This document shows positions 1 through 6,395 of a stretch of DNA of 7,791 nt, piece after piece. The stretch is from a bacterium. Lineage in GTDB: Bacteria; JALSQH01. The translations under genes were made by a program, and so were the position numbers. The DNA is taken from NCBI GenBank assembly GCA_027004335.1, contig JALTID010000191.1, positions 1-7,791 of the forward strand, read 5' to 3'. Numbering within the stretch: the stretch's first letter is position 1; each line of letters opens with the position of its first letter. The notes under the pieces are model-generated. The model worked only from the letters and a program-made list of their open reading frames with translations, did not search any database and was not told the DNA's origin.

Positions 1-102
1 TATTTTTATTCTCCCCTTCCATTTTCAATCTTTACCATCTTAATAAAGTATACCACCAGTTTTCTTAAAAAATCAAGTTATTTTTTTAAAAAATTTCATT
101 AA

Positions 103-121
103 AATATTGAAAATCATTCTA
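103..121. promoter_or_regulatory. Fur-box-like sequence (weak)
   Basis: Bases 103-121 match the classical 19-base Fur box consensus at 14 positions by hand alignment, including the contiguous run AATCATT at 112-118. It sits 15 bases upstream of the tentative -35 element. The right half-site is good and the left is degenerate. AT-rich background raises the chance of a random match, and no iron-uptake gene follows. A role in metal-responsive control of the metallopeptidase operon is only a hypothesis. Confidence 0.15.
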
Positions 122-135
122 ATATGGTAATTTTT

Positions 136-164
136 TTGTAATTTCTTTGTCATTGTGGTAAAAA
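136..164 (+). promoter_or_regulatory. tentative sigma-70-type promoter for the operon
   Basis: TTGTAA at 136-141 (4 of 6 to the -35 consensus) is followed after 17 bases by TAAAAA at 159-164 (4 of 6 to the -10 consensus), with TGG directly upstream of the -10 like an extended -10 element. An alternative -10 is TATAAG at 165-170 (5 of 6), but it has no -35 at a good distance. Transcription would start near 171, leaving a leader of about 40 bases before the peptidase gene. In DNA this AT-rich such matches arise easily by chance, so the call is weak. Confidence 0.3.
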
Positions 165-198
165 TATAAGGTTGAAGAGGAAAAGTTTAAAGCGGAAA

Positions 199-205
199 AG
201 GAGGT
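199..205 (+). promoter_or_regulatory. strong ribosome binding site of the M42 peptidase gene
   Basis: AGGAGGT at 199-205 is a full match to the anti-Shine-Dalgarno complement, 7 bases before the ATG at 213. It fixes that start and is one of the strongest such sites in the window, in keeping with its being the first gene of the operon. Confidence 0.85.
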
Positions 206-212
206 TTTAAAA

Positions 213-1289
213 ATGTGGAGTGAAGACAGAGAAATTATGGAAGCTTTGACAGCATCGGCATGCCCCTCCGGTTTTGAAGATCCCTGCAGAAAAGCTTTTA
301 AAGAAAAGATCAAGGATCTTGTGGATGAAGTGGATAGTGATGTTATGGGCAATAGCTGGGGAGTTATCAGAGGTAGAACTGATAGGAAGATCATGCTTTC
401 AGGTCATATGGATGAGATAGGGGTAATGGTGAACTATGTTGATGATAAAGGATTTATATATTTTTCAGCGGTTGGTGGGGTAGATGCTCAACATATTATG
501 GGGCAGAGAGTTGTGCTTTTCACCAAAAAGGGTGAAGTGAGGGGTGTGATTGGCAGGAAACCCATCCATCTTCAAAAACAGGAAGATAGGGAAAAGGCAG
601 TTAAAATTGAAGATATGTATATTGACATTGGTGCCAGAGATAAATCTGAAGTGGAGGAGTATGTTTCTGTTGGTGATGCAGGTGTGGTTGATGTGCCTAT
701 GATTGAGATCCTGAATAATCGCCTGGTTGCAAGAGCTTTTGATGATAAAATGGGTGCCTATGTAGTTGCTTCAGTATTAAGAGGAATCGGCAGAAGAATT
801 AAAAATGGTGGAGAAAAACCTTCCTATTCTGTTTATGGTGTTGTGAGTGTTCAGGAGGAAATAGGTCTGAGGGGAGCCCAAACATCTGCTTTCGGAATAT
901 CTCCAGATGTGGGGATTGCAATAGATGTTACCTTTGCCACTGATCAGCCTGATCTGGATCCTAAAAAAGTAGGTGAAATGAAGCTTGGTGGTGGCCCTGT
1001 CATATCAAGAGGCCCCAATATAAGTCCTCTTGTGTTTGAGAGACTTAAAAAAATTGCTGAGGAAAAAGAAATACCCCTTCAGATAGAGGCAGCTCCCCGG
1101 GGGACTGGTACAGATGCTAATGTAATTCAGCTTACTAAAGCTGGTGTAGCCACAGGTCTTGTAAGTGTGCCTCTCAGGTATATGCATTCTCCAGTGGAGA
1201 TTCTCCAGATCGATGATATGGACAATGCTGTAAAATTGATTATGGAATTTATTTACTCACTTGATGGCACAGAGGAGTGGAAACTTTGA
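213..1289 (+). CDS. M42 family metallopeptidase (cytosolic glutamyl/leucyl-type aminopeptidase)
   Basis: This 358-residue protein has the usual length and motif order of peptidase family M42, dinuclear-metal aminopeptidases that commonly form cytosolic TET-like dodecamers and trim peptides from the N-terminus. Expected metal ligands and catalytic residues are visible: His65 in SGHMDEIG (with Asp67), the bridging Asp in FDDKMG (Asp177/Asp178), the catalytic and ligand Glu pair in QEEIGLRGA (Glu215/Glu216), Asp238 in AIDVTFATD and His325 in YMHSPVE. The inserted apical domain lies at roughly residues 70-165 (GGVDAQHIMGQRV, GVIGRKPIH). There is no signal peptide, so it should be cytoplasmic. The start is fixed by AGGAGGT at 199-205. 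Some relatives are annotated as endoglucanase or deblocking aminopeptidase; exact substrate preference cannot be read from sequence. It is the first gene of the operon, and its stop overlaps the next start (TTGA). Supply of amino acids to the downstream dehydrogenase is inferred. Confidence 0.93.
   Translation: MWSEDREIMEALTASACPSGFEDPCRKAFKEKIKDLVDEVDSDVMGNSWGVIRGRTDRKIMLSGHMDEIGVMVNYVDDKGFIYFSAVGGVDAQHIMGQRVVLFTKKGEVRGVIGRKPIHLQKQEDREKAVKIEDMYIDIGARDKSEVEEYVSVGDAGVVDVPMIEILNNRLVARAFDDKMGAYVVASVLRGIGRRIKNGGEKPSYSVYGVVSVQEEIGLRGAQTSAFGISPDVGIAIDVTFATDQPDLDPKKVGEMKLGGGPVISRGPNISPLVFERLKKIAEEKEIPLQIEAAPRGTGTDANVIQLTKAGVATGLVSVPLRYMHSPVEILQIDDMDNAVKLIMEFIYSLDGTEEWKL
1273..1277 (+). promoter_or_regulatory. 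ribosome binding site deciding the zinc-ribbon start
   Basis: AGGAG at 1273-1277 lies inside the 3' end of the peptidase gene, 8 bases before TTG 1286. A longer reading would begin at GTG 1277, but that codon overlaps this site itself and has no other site in front of it, so TTG 1286 is preferred. Confidence 0.6.
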
Positions 1290-1579
1290 AAATTTTCTGT
1301 CAGGTATGTGGGGCAGAACTTGAAGTGGATTATGTTGGGAGGGAGAATCTCTGTCCTAACTGCGGAAGCTACCTTCACTCCTGTATCCAGTGTGAGTTTT
1401 ATGATCCAGATGCCCATAATCAATGCAGAGAACCCATGGCTGAATATGTTCCTGAGAAAGATATTTTTAATTTCTGTACCTTCTTTTCTCCGAAGAAAAC
1501 ACCACCTCTTGCTAAGAAGCAGAAGAAAATTGATCCTGATGAAGTGTTAAAAAAATTGTTGGGTGATGAAAACAAGTAA
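1286..1579 (+). CDS. small eight-cysteine zinc-ribbon protein
   Basis: The 97-residue product holds two cysteine clusters. The first is a classical zinc ribbon: Cys5-x2-Cys8 and Cys23-x2-Cys26 (CPNCG). The second is His31, Cys33-x2-Cys36, Cys47 in NQCREP and Cys64 in NFCTFF. The block with FYDP, NQCREP and NFC is, from memory, a conserved signature of uncharacterised proteins in several bacterial groups. The C-terminal tail (residues 68-97) is lysine-rich and probably flexible before a short helix. It is probably a cytoplasmic zinc protein, and its biochemical role is unknown to me. TTG 1286 overlaps the peptidase stop as TTGA, suggesting translational coupling; GTG 1277 would add three residues. 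Its own 3' end overlaps the next gene by 14 bases. Position between a metallopeptidase and a dehydratase-like gene suggests a metal-handling, regulatory or protein-binding adaptor role, but this is speculation. Confidence 0.8.
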   Translation: MKIFCQVCGAELEVDYVGRENLCPNCGSYLHSCIQCEFYDPDAHNQCREPMAEYVPEKDIFNFCTFFSPKKTPPLAKKQKKIDPDEVLKKLLGDENK

Positions 1580-2468
1580 GGTGGCTTTCTTTTCCTACAT
1601 CCCCTTAAAAGAAGTGATCGCTGAAAGAATATGGCCAGTTTTTTCCCCTGTGCTTATTGAGAAGTATAGAGACGGGATAGAAACTCTTCTTGAGGAGGGT
1701 TACGCCGCAGGTTTTGATACCAACTCCCCTTCCCTGCCGATTATTATTGGGCCTATTTTGAAAAAGGAAGGGATTAAAAAAGCTGTTGTAACTGTTCCTA
1801 CAGATATGAGAGAAATCCTGAGTGCGGTAGAAATTATTGAAAACATGGATTTCTTTTTATTTAAATATAGTGAGAATCTTGAGGGGGAAATCTCTGTTTT
1901 TTTAAAATGGCTGGGTAGCGGTAATGAAAAGAATCTTCCCGGGAAATGGAATGAATTTTTAGATCAGTATTCTGGAATGTGTGAAGATTCTAAATTTATC
2001 CCTCACAAGTTCTTGCCTGCCTTCTATGATTTTTTTTCTGCCGGGAGTGTAAGAGTACTGGCGGAGATCTTTAAAATGGAGAATTCCTCCCTGCCACTTG
2101 TAGGACTATTGGGAGAATTCCCTCCTTCATCGCATCTTTTTGTTATTCTTTTAAGGTATTTCAGAATAGGGTTTCTTGAAGCACCCTGCTTGCTTGTTCA
2201 ACCTGAAATTTTAACAGACCAGGAGTTTCTTTCTTCCCCCCTTAATAGGGTCGCTTTTTTTAATAGTGTTGCATCCAGAAAAAAACTTTTGGGATTTATT
2301 TTTTTCTATTATACTTTGTCAAGCTGGCAAAATTATGAGATAATTTATAGAGAAAAGCTGAATGTTCCTGTAATCGGAATAGAGCTGAAAGATTTTTTTG
2401 CATTCGGAGAAAGGGAAAAATTGAGACTTGAAACTTTCTCTAACCAGTTAAAAAATGGAGGTATTTGA
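1566..2468 (+). CDS. divergent 2-hydroxyacyl-CoA dehydratase-subunit-like protein (HgdB/FldC type), cysteine-poor
   Basis: The 300-residue product resembles the HgdB/FldB/FldC/BadD-type subunit family in layout. Near the N-terminus FFSYIPLKEVIAE fits the family pattern 'SYvPeEli-A'. The middle has an alpha-helical stretch followed by LPLVGLLGEFPP, like the 'RilltGs' strand of the second Rossmann-like domain. At the C-terminus LGFIFFYYTLSSW (from residue 243) and NVPVIGIELKDF followed by REKLRLETFSNQL match 'DGVI-kfC' and 'giPvL-iE-d-gq-rtRieAF-e'. Active members bind a [4Fe-4S] cluster through cysteines; here there are only two (Cys139 and Cys208), and the places where I expect them read PTD (78-80) and YTLSS (249-253). 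It is therefore likely a non-catalytic or repurposed paralog. No partner subunit or ATP-dependent activator is in the window. The start is GTG 1563 or ATG 1566; neither has a strong ribosome binding site, and translation is probably coupled to the overlapping upstream gene. The family assignment is by eye and moderately sure. Confidence 0.6.
   Translation: MKTSKVAFFSYIPLKEVIAERIWPVFSPVLIEKYRDGIETLLEEGYAAGFDTNSPSLPIIIGPILKKEGIKKAVVTVPTDMREILSAVEIIENMDFFLFKYSENLEGEISVFLKWLGSGNEKNLPGKWNEFLDQYSGMCEDSKFIPHKFLPAFYDFFSAGSVRVLAEIFKMENSSLPLVGLLGEFPPSSHLFVILLRYFRIGFLEAPCLLVQPEILTDQEFLSSPLNRVAFFNSVASRKKLLGFIFFYYTLSSWQNYEIIYREKLNVPVIGIELKDFFAFGEREKLRLETFSNQLKNGGI
2457..2461 (+). promoter_or_regulatory. 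ribosome binding site of the amino-acid dehydrogenase gene
   Basis: GGAGG at 2457-2461, in the last codons of the preceding gene, is 6 bases before ATG 2468. It favours ATG 2468 over the TTG at 2465, and the ATG shares one base with the upstream stop (TGATG), a typical termination-reinitiation arrangement. Confidence 0.75.
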
Positions 2469-3733
2469 TGAGGGCACCTGAAAAAAGAGGAGAAGGAATC
2501 CATCCCTATAAGATTGTGGAGATTCAATTTGAAGAAACAATGCGGATAACCGGGATTACTTATTCGGAGAAAAAAGATCTGCTTTTTCCTTTCAGGGAGA
2601 TCACCGTTGAAGTACCAGTAAGGATGGATAACGGTGATGTTGAAGTTTTTGTGGGATACAGGGTTCAGCATAATGGTGCGAGAGGACCCATGAAGGGAGG
2701 AGTAAGGTTTCACCCTGAGGTTGACCTCTACGAGGTCAGAGGGTTAGCAGCATTGATGAGTTTGAAAACAGGCTTAATGGATATTCCATTTGGGGGGGCT
2801 AAAGGTGGAGTAACGGTTGATCCTGCAAAACTTTCTTTGCCTGAATTAGAGAGACTTACCAGAAAATACACTCAGAGGATAGGGCTTATTCTTGGCCCCT
2901 TCAGGGATATACCAGCTCCTGATGTTAATACCAATGCTCAGGTAATGGCGTGGATATTTGATGAGTATAGTAAGGCCCATGGCTTTACTCCAGCAGTTGT
3001 TACAGGGAAACCTGTTCCCCTGGGGGGTGCACCGGGCAGAGAGGAAGCTACAGGAAGGGGAGTGGCTTTTATAACCTCTCTTGCGGCAAAAGATTTTGGT
3101 ATCGAGCTTAAAGGAGCGAGAATTGCTATTCAGGGTTTCGGGAATGTGGGGTCAAACACTGCTAAATTTTTATATGGAATGGGTGCAAAGATTGTTGCTA
3201 TAAGTGATGTGCATCTTGCCCTTTTTAATCCTGGAGGGCTGAATATTCCTGAGATTTACGAGTATTATTACAAGAATAAAACCCTTAAAGGTTATGATGC
3301 TGCTGAAGTTCTGGATAGAGAGGATCTTTTCAAAGTTGAAACTGATATTCTTATACCTGCTGCCCTTGGAGGTGCAATTTCCAAAGAGAAGAATGCTGAT
3401 TTTATAAAAACAAGAATGATCATTGAAGCAGCTAACAGCCCAATTACACCTACTGCGGAAAAAACACTTCTTGAGAAGAAGATCGTAATTATTCCTGATA
3501 TTCTTGCCAATGCAGGTGGAGTTATTGGTTCATATTTTGAATGGGTGCAGAATCTTCAGGAGTTTCGCTGGGATAGAGACGAATTTTTTCAGAAAATGGA
3601 AAGAATCATGGAAAAGGGGTATAAAGCCGTGATTGATCTTGCAAAGAAGGAAAATATTGATTTAAGAAAATCTGCTTATGCTATTGCCATTGAAAGACTG
3701 GCAGAAGCTGAAAGGTTAAGAGGAAGTTATTAA
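2468..3733 (+). CDS. gdhA: NAD(P)-dependent glutamate dehydrogenase (Glu/Leu/Phe/Val dehydrogenase family)
   Basis: This enzyme reversibly oxidatively deaminates an L-amino acid, most likely glutamate to 2-oxoglutarate plus ammonium, in the cytoplasm. At 421 residues it has the length of the hexameric ~420-residue glutamate dehydrogenases of many anaerobes, Bacillus and archaea. The N-terminal substrate domain (about 1-185) shows GPMKGGVRFHP (Lys76), SLKTGLMDIPFGGAKGG (Lys100 and catalytic Lys112) and DIPAPDVNT (Asp152). The coenzyme domain (from about 190) begins with GREEATGRGV and has the dinucleotide fold GFGNVG (223-228). An Asp at 247 (ISD) near the end of the second strand hints at NAD rather than NADP, but this is a weak predictor. 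Later conserved blocks are AANSPITPTA and NAGGVIGSYFEW. I see no missing key residue. Specificity for glutamate over leucine, valine or phenylalanine is inferred from length and motifs. The gene overlaps the dehydratase-like gene by one base and is followed after 10 bases by the RNA-processing fusion. Confidence 0.93.
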   Translation: MRAPEKRGEGIHPYKIVEIQFEETMRITGITYSEKKDLLFPFREITVEVPVRMDNGDVEVFVGYRVQHNGARGPMKGGVRFHPEVDLYEVRGLAALMSLKTGLMDIPFGGAKGGVTVDPAKLSLPELERLTRKYTQRIGLILGPFRDIPAPDVNTNAQVMAWIFDEYSKAHGFTPAVVTGKPVPLGGAPGREEATGRGVAFITSLAAKDFGIELKGARIAIQGFGNVGSNTAKFLYGMGAKIVAISDVHLALFNPGGLNIPEIYEYYYKNKTLKGYDAAEVLDREDLFKVETDILIPAALGGAISKEKNADFIKTRMIIEAANSPITPTAEKTLLEKKIVIIPDILANAGGVIGSYFEWVQNLQEFRWDRDEFFQKMERIMEKGYKAVIDLAKKENIDLRKSAYAIAIERLAEAERLRGSY

Positions 3734-3743
3734 GAAAGTTTAT

Positions 3744-6365
3744 TTGAAAAATTTGATGGGTAAAACTCTCATCTGTCCACATACTCATACAGATTTTGAT
3801 GCCTTCGGGTCGGCAATAGGAGCCTCATTACTTTTTGAAAATAGTTTTATTTTTTTACCTCCTGATCTTGAAGAACCGCTTTATGCCTTTATAGAAAAGT
3901 ACTTTCCTGATCTTCTTTCTCAGAAGGATTTCCCTCCTGATTTTGGCAGGATCGTAGTTGTTGATACCCAGAGCATGGGGAAGGTTAAGTGTCCTATTCC
4001 CTTTGAGGGTAAGGAAATTGTTGTAATAGACCATCACCCTTGGAGAGAAAATTTCACAGGGGCGACAAAGATAATAGAAGAGGCTGGTGCTGCTTCCACA
4101 ATAGTGACTTCACTTTTGAAAGTGAGAGGTATTGAAGTTCCACCTTTGGTTGCTACCGCACTCCTTGCAGGAATATACGAAGATACAGGTTATTTTTCTT
4201 TTGTAAGTCTTACTGAGAAGGATTTTCAGGCTGCTTCTTTCTTGGTTAAAAGTGGTGCTTCGGTTGAGACCGTCACTGAATTTGTGAAAAATGCACTTAA
4301 TCCTTTTCAGCTTGAAATTTTACAGCTTATGATCTCCGAAGGGGAGATAATAAATCTGAACGGAATTGTAGTAGGGTTAGTTGTTATTAAATCTGAATAC
4401 CATATTCAGGATCTTTCAATGGTCATAAATCACTATATGAATGCCATTGAATTAGATGCAGCCTATATTGTACTTGATATTGGAAGAAAAGCTATGATCA
4501 TTGGAAGAAGCAGGAAGTCAGATTATGATGTTTTGCCTGTTATTGAAAAATTTGGAGGAAAAGGACACCATAAGGCTGCCTCTGCAACACTGGAAAATAT
4601 CGTTGCAGAGGAGATACTATCAAGATTAAAAAGGGAGTTGATTTCCACAGGAGAGGAAAGATTAAAGGCATCTGACATTATGTTTTCCCCCCTTGTAACT
4701 GTTGGAGAAGGGAGAAGAATAGAAGATATATTGAGGCTTTTCAACTATTATAATTTTAATGTGATTCCTGTGATAAATAGAACTGGAAAACTTACCGGAC
4801 TGATAACAAGACAAATTGTGGATAAGTTAATTTATCATGGTCTTGGAAATGCAAAGGTAAAGGATTTCATGCTCACAGATATTGGAGCTGTTTCTAAGGG
4901 TGCTACTATTGAAGAAGTAAAAAGAGTTATGTTGAAGAAAAATCAGAGATTTGTACCTGTGGTGGATTCTGAGCGGAGACCTGAAGGGGGAATAACCAGA
5001 AAGGAATTAATAAGGATAATTTCTGGAGTTGAAGATATTCCCGGAGGGATTTTGTTAAGTAGCAGGAAGGATATAAGAAGTATTATGGCCAATGTTCTTG
5101 GGAAGAACAAGATTAAGCTTTTAAAAAGTATTGGAAGAGTAGCAGAGAGATCAGGAATGAGAGTCTTCCTTGTGGGTGGGAGTGTGAGGGATATTATTCT
5201 AAGAAAGTCTGTATTTGATCTTGATCTAGTGGTAGAGGGAGATGCAATAGAGGTTGCGAAAATTTTTGCAAAAGAGTATGGATATAAATTTACCCCATGG
5301 GAAAAATTTGGTGCTGCCACGGTTGTTGTGGATGAAAAACTCCATCTTGATTTCTCCAGTGCAAGACTGGAATACTATACTCCTGATAGTATCTCTTATC
5401 CTAAGGTAAAAAAGGGATCCTTATATCAGGATCTTTACAGGAGAGATTTTACTATCAATGCAATGGCTGCTTCACTTTCACCTGATGATTTTGGTATGCT
5501 GATTGATCCTTTTCAGGGTTACTATGATATAAAAAAGAAGATCATAAGAATTATCCATCAGCTTTCATTTATTGAAGATCCAGCAAGGATTTTAAGGGCT
5601 GTCAGATTTGCGGGTAAACTGGATTTCAGAATAGGCAGGAGTACCATTAAAGCTATTAAAAACGCTCTTGAAATGGATATTTTCAGGAGATTCCCCAGCA
5701 GGAGATTGTTCCATGAATTCAACAGAATCATGGAGGAGGAGAAAGTGGTGGAGATTATTCTTCTCATGGAGAGAATAGACATCCTGAATAGATTTTTCAG
5801 GAAATATACTTATCGTGGTAAAAAATATGATTTATTCCAGAAGGTTAGAGAAGTTATTAAATGGTTTAAGCTCCTGTATAAAGGTGAGCTTTTTTCTTCT
5901 TCTCTAATCTACTGGGTTGCTTTTCTCAGTGATGTGGGCAAAAGGGAAAAGAAGCAGTTTCTTCAGATAATTCAAATTCCCGATGAGGATGTAAAAAAGA
6001 TTAAAAAGATATATGAGGAAGTCAGAAAAATGGAGCAGATCCTTTCCAATAAACCTTCAATGGGTGATGTAGTGATAAAATTGAGAGGATTTTCTCTGGA
6101 ATCGATCCTGTACTATTTTTCTCTTACAGAAGATGAAAATAAGAAGAAGCTTCTATCATCCTATCTTCAGGAGGGAAGGTATATGAAAATAGAGATAACT
6201 GGGAAGATCCTCCTTGAAATGGGATTTCCTGAAGGCCCCATCATAGGAAGTATCCTTGAGGATATCCTAAGAGCAAAAATTAATGCTGGACTTAAGGGCT
6301 TAGAGGAGGAGAAGGATTATGTATTGAAAAATTATAGGAATTATATTGAAAAAAAGGAAAATTGA
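3744..6365 (+). CDS. DHH phosphoesterase-CBS-tRNA nucleotidyltransferase fusion (CCA-/A-adding enzyme or poly(A) polymerase)
   Basis: This 873-residue protein joins three modules. Residues 1 to ~300 are a DHH/DHHA1 phosphoesterase: HTDFD (15-19), Asp74 in VVVDTQS, DHH (96-98), Asp147 in GIYEDTG and the DHHA1 loop GGKGHHKAA (271-279). These are the metal and phosphate ligands of NanoRNase/RecJ-like enzymes, apparently intact. Residues ~308-430 are two CBS domains (DIMFSPLVTV; KDFMLTDIGAV), which usually bind adenine nucleotides. Residues ~460-873 are a class II nucleotidyltransferase: GGSVRD (478-483), DLD (492-494), RRDFTINA (566-573) and EDPAR (611-615), then a helical RNA-binding tail. The type is known from other bacteria. 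In organisms that split CCA addition, such long forms may add only the A or only the Cs, which cannot be decided here. It probably starts at TTG 3744, behind a weak AAGAAAG at 3732-3738; ATG 3756 is an alternative with no ribosome binding site. It sits 10 bases behind the dehydrogenase gene and 30 bases before the acyl-CoA dehydrogenase start, so it is probably co-transcribed. Confidence 0.92.
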   Translation: MKNLMGKTLICPHTHTDFDAFGSAIGASLLFENSFIFLPPDLEEPLYAFIEKYFPDLLSQKDFPPDFGRIVVVDTQSMGKVKCPIPFEGKEIVVIDHHPWRENFTGATKIIEEAGAASTIVTSLLKVRGIEVPPLVATALLAGIYEDTGYFSFVSLTEKDFQAASFLVKSGASVETVTEFVKNALNPFQLEILQLMISEGEIINLNGIVVGLVVIKSEYHIQDLSMVINHYMNAIELDAAYIVLDIGRKAMIIGRSRKSDYDVLPVIEKFGGKGHHKAASATLENIVAEEILSRLKRELISTGEERLKASDIMFSPLVTVGEGRRIEDILRLFNYYNFNVIPVINRTGKLTGLITRQIVDKLIYHGLGNAKVKDFMLTDIGAVSKGATIEEVKRVMLKKNQRFVPVVDSERRPEGGITRKELIRIISGVEDIPGGILLSSRKDIRSIMANVLGKNKIKLLKSIGRVAERSGMRVFLVGGSVRDIILRKSVFDLDLVVEGDAIEVAKIFAKEYGYKFTPWEKFGAATVVVDEKLHLDFSSARLEYYTPDSISYPKVKKGSLYQDLYRRDFTINAMAASLSPDDFGMLIDPFQGYYDIKKKIIRIIHQLSFIEDPARILRAVRFAGKLDFRIGRSTIKAIKNALEMDIFRRFPSRRLFHEFNRIMEEEKVVEIILLMERIDILNRFFRKYTYRGKKYDLFQKVREVIKWFKLLYKGELFSSSLIYWVAFLSDVGKREKKQFLQIIQIPDEDVKKIKKIYEEVRKMEQILSNKPSMGDVVIKLRGFSLESILYYFSLTEDENKKKLLSSYLQEGRYMKIEITGKILLEMGFPEGPIIGSILEDILRAKINAGLKGLEEEKDYVLKNYRNYIEKKEN

Positions 6366-6385
6366 CATTATAATCAACAAAAATT

Positions 6386-6390
6386 GGAGG
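6386..6390 (+). promoter_or_regulatory. ribosome binding site deciding the acyl-CoA dehydrogenase start
   Basis: GGAGG at 6386-6390 (extended to GGAGGGG) lies 5 bases before GTG 6396. The longer frame from TTG 6384 would place the site inside the coding sequence, overlapping its own start codon. GTG 6396 gives an N-terminus MDFSLDEEH, which matches the usual beginning of acyl-CoA dehydrogenases. Confidence 0.75.
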
Positions 6391-6395
6391 GGATA

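Larger units (their letters stand above)
1..212. other. AT-rich leader / intergenic region upstream of the operon
   Basis: No convincing gene lies here. The stretch is dominated by A and T runs (for example around 79-100 and 128-137) and becomes purine-rich from about 171 to 204 just before the first gene. It contains a tentative promoter, a Fur-box-like sequence and the ribosome binding site of the peptidase gene, listed separately. No GC-rich hairpin followed by a T run is visible, so I see no terminator. Whether the gene to the left is divergent or convergent cannot be told. On the minus strand there is a purine-rich GGGGAG at about 11-16 that could be a ribosome binding site for a gene starting just outside the window, which would make this a divergent promoter region. 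Confidence 0.6.

Noticed and set aside
1-22. Possible minus-strand gene start (ATG at 22-20 reading leftwards)
   Set aside because: Only seven codons are visible and there is no clear ribosome binding site upstream of that ATG. The GGGGAG at 11-16 on that strand would rather serve a start outside the window, so no gene can be claimed.
79-97. T-run followed by A-run that could look like a terminator or hairpin
   Set aside because: The palindrome is made only of A-T pairs with no GC stem or loop and sits upstream of the operon; it is better read as generic AT-rich leader DNA.
119-394. Minus-strand open frame overlapping the start of the peptidase gene and the leader
   Set aside because: Most of it is antisense to the peptidase coding region, the rest is AT-rich leader, and the translated product is Ser/Leu-rich without motifs.
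1308-1550. Plus-strand 80-codon frame in a different frame within the zinc-ribbon gene
   Set aside because: It overlaps the cysteine-motif frame almost completely, has no motif of its own, and the zinc-ribbon frame is supported by paired CxxC motifs and coupling to its neighbours.
4943-5320. Minus-strand open frame of about 125 codons inside the nucleotidyltransferase gene
   Set aside because: It lies wholly antisense to a well-supported gene, its product is low-complexity and Ser/Leu/Ile-rich with no recognisable motif, and no ribosome binding site stands out. It is a shadow frame, as are the other minus-strand frames such as 6608-7009 and 2345-2713.
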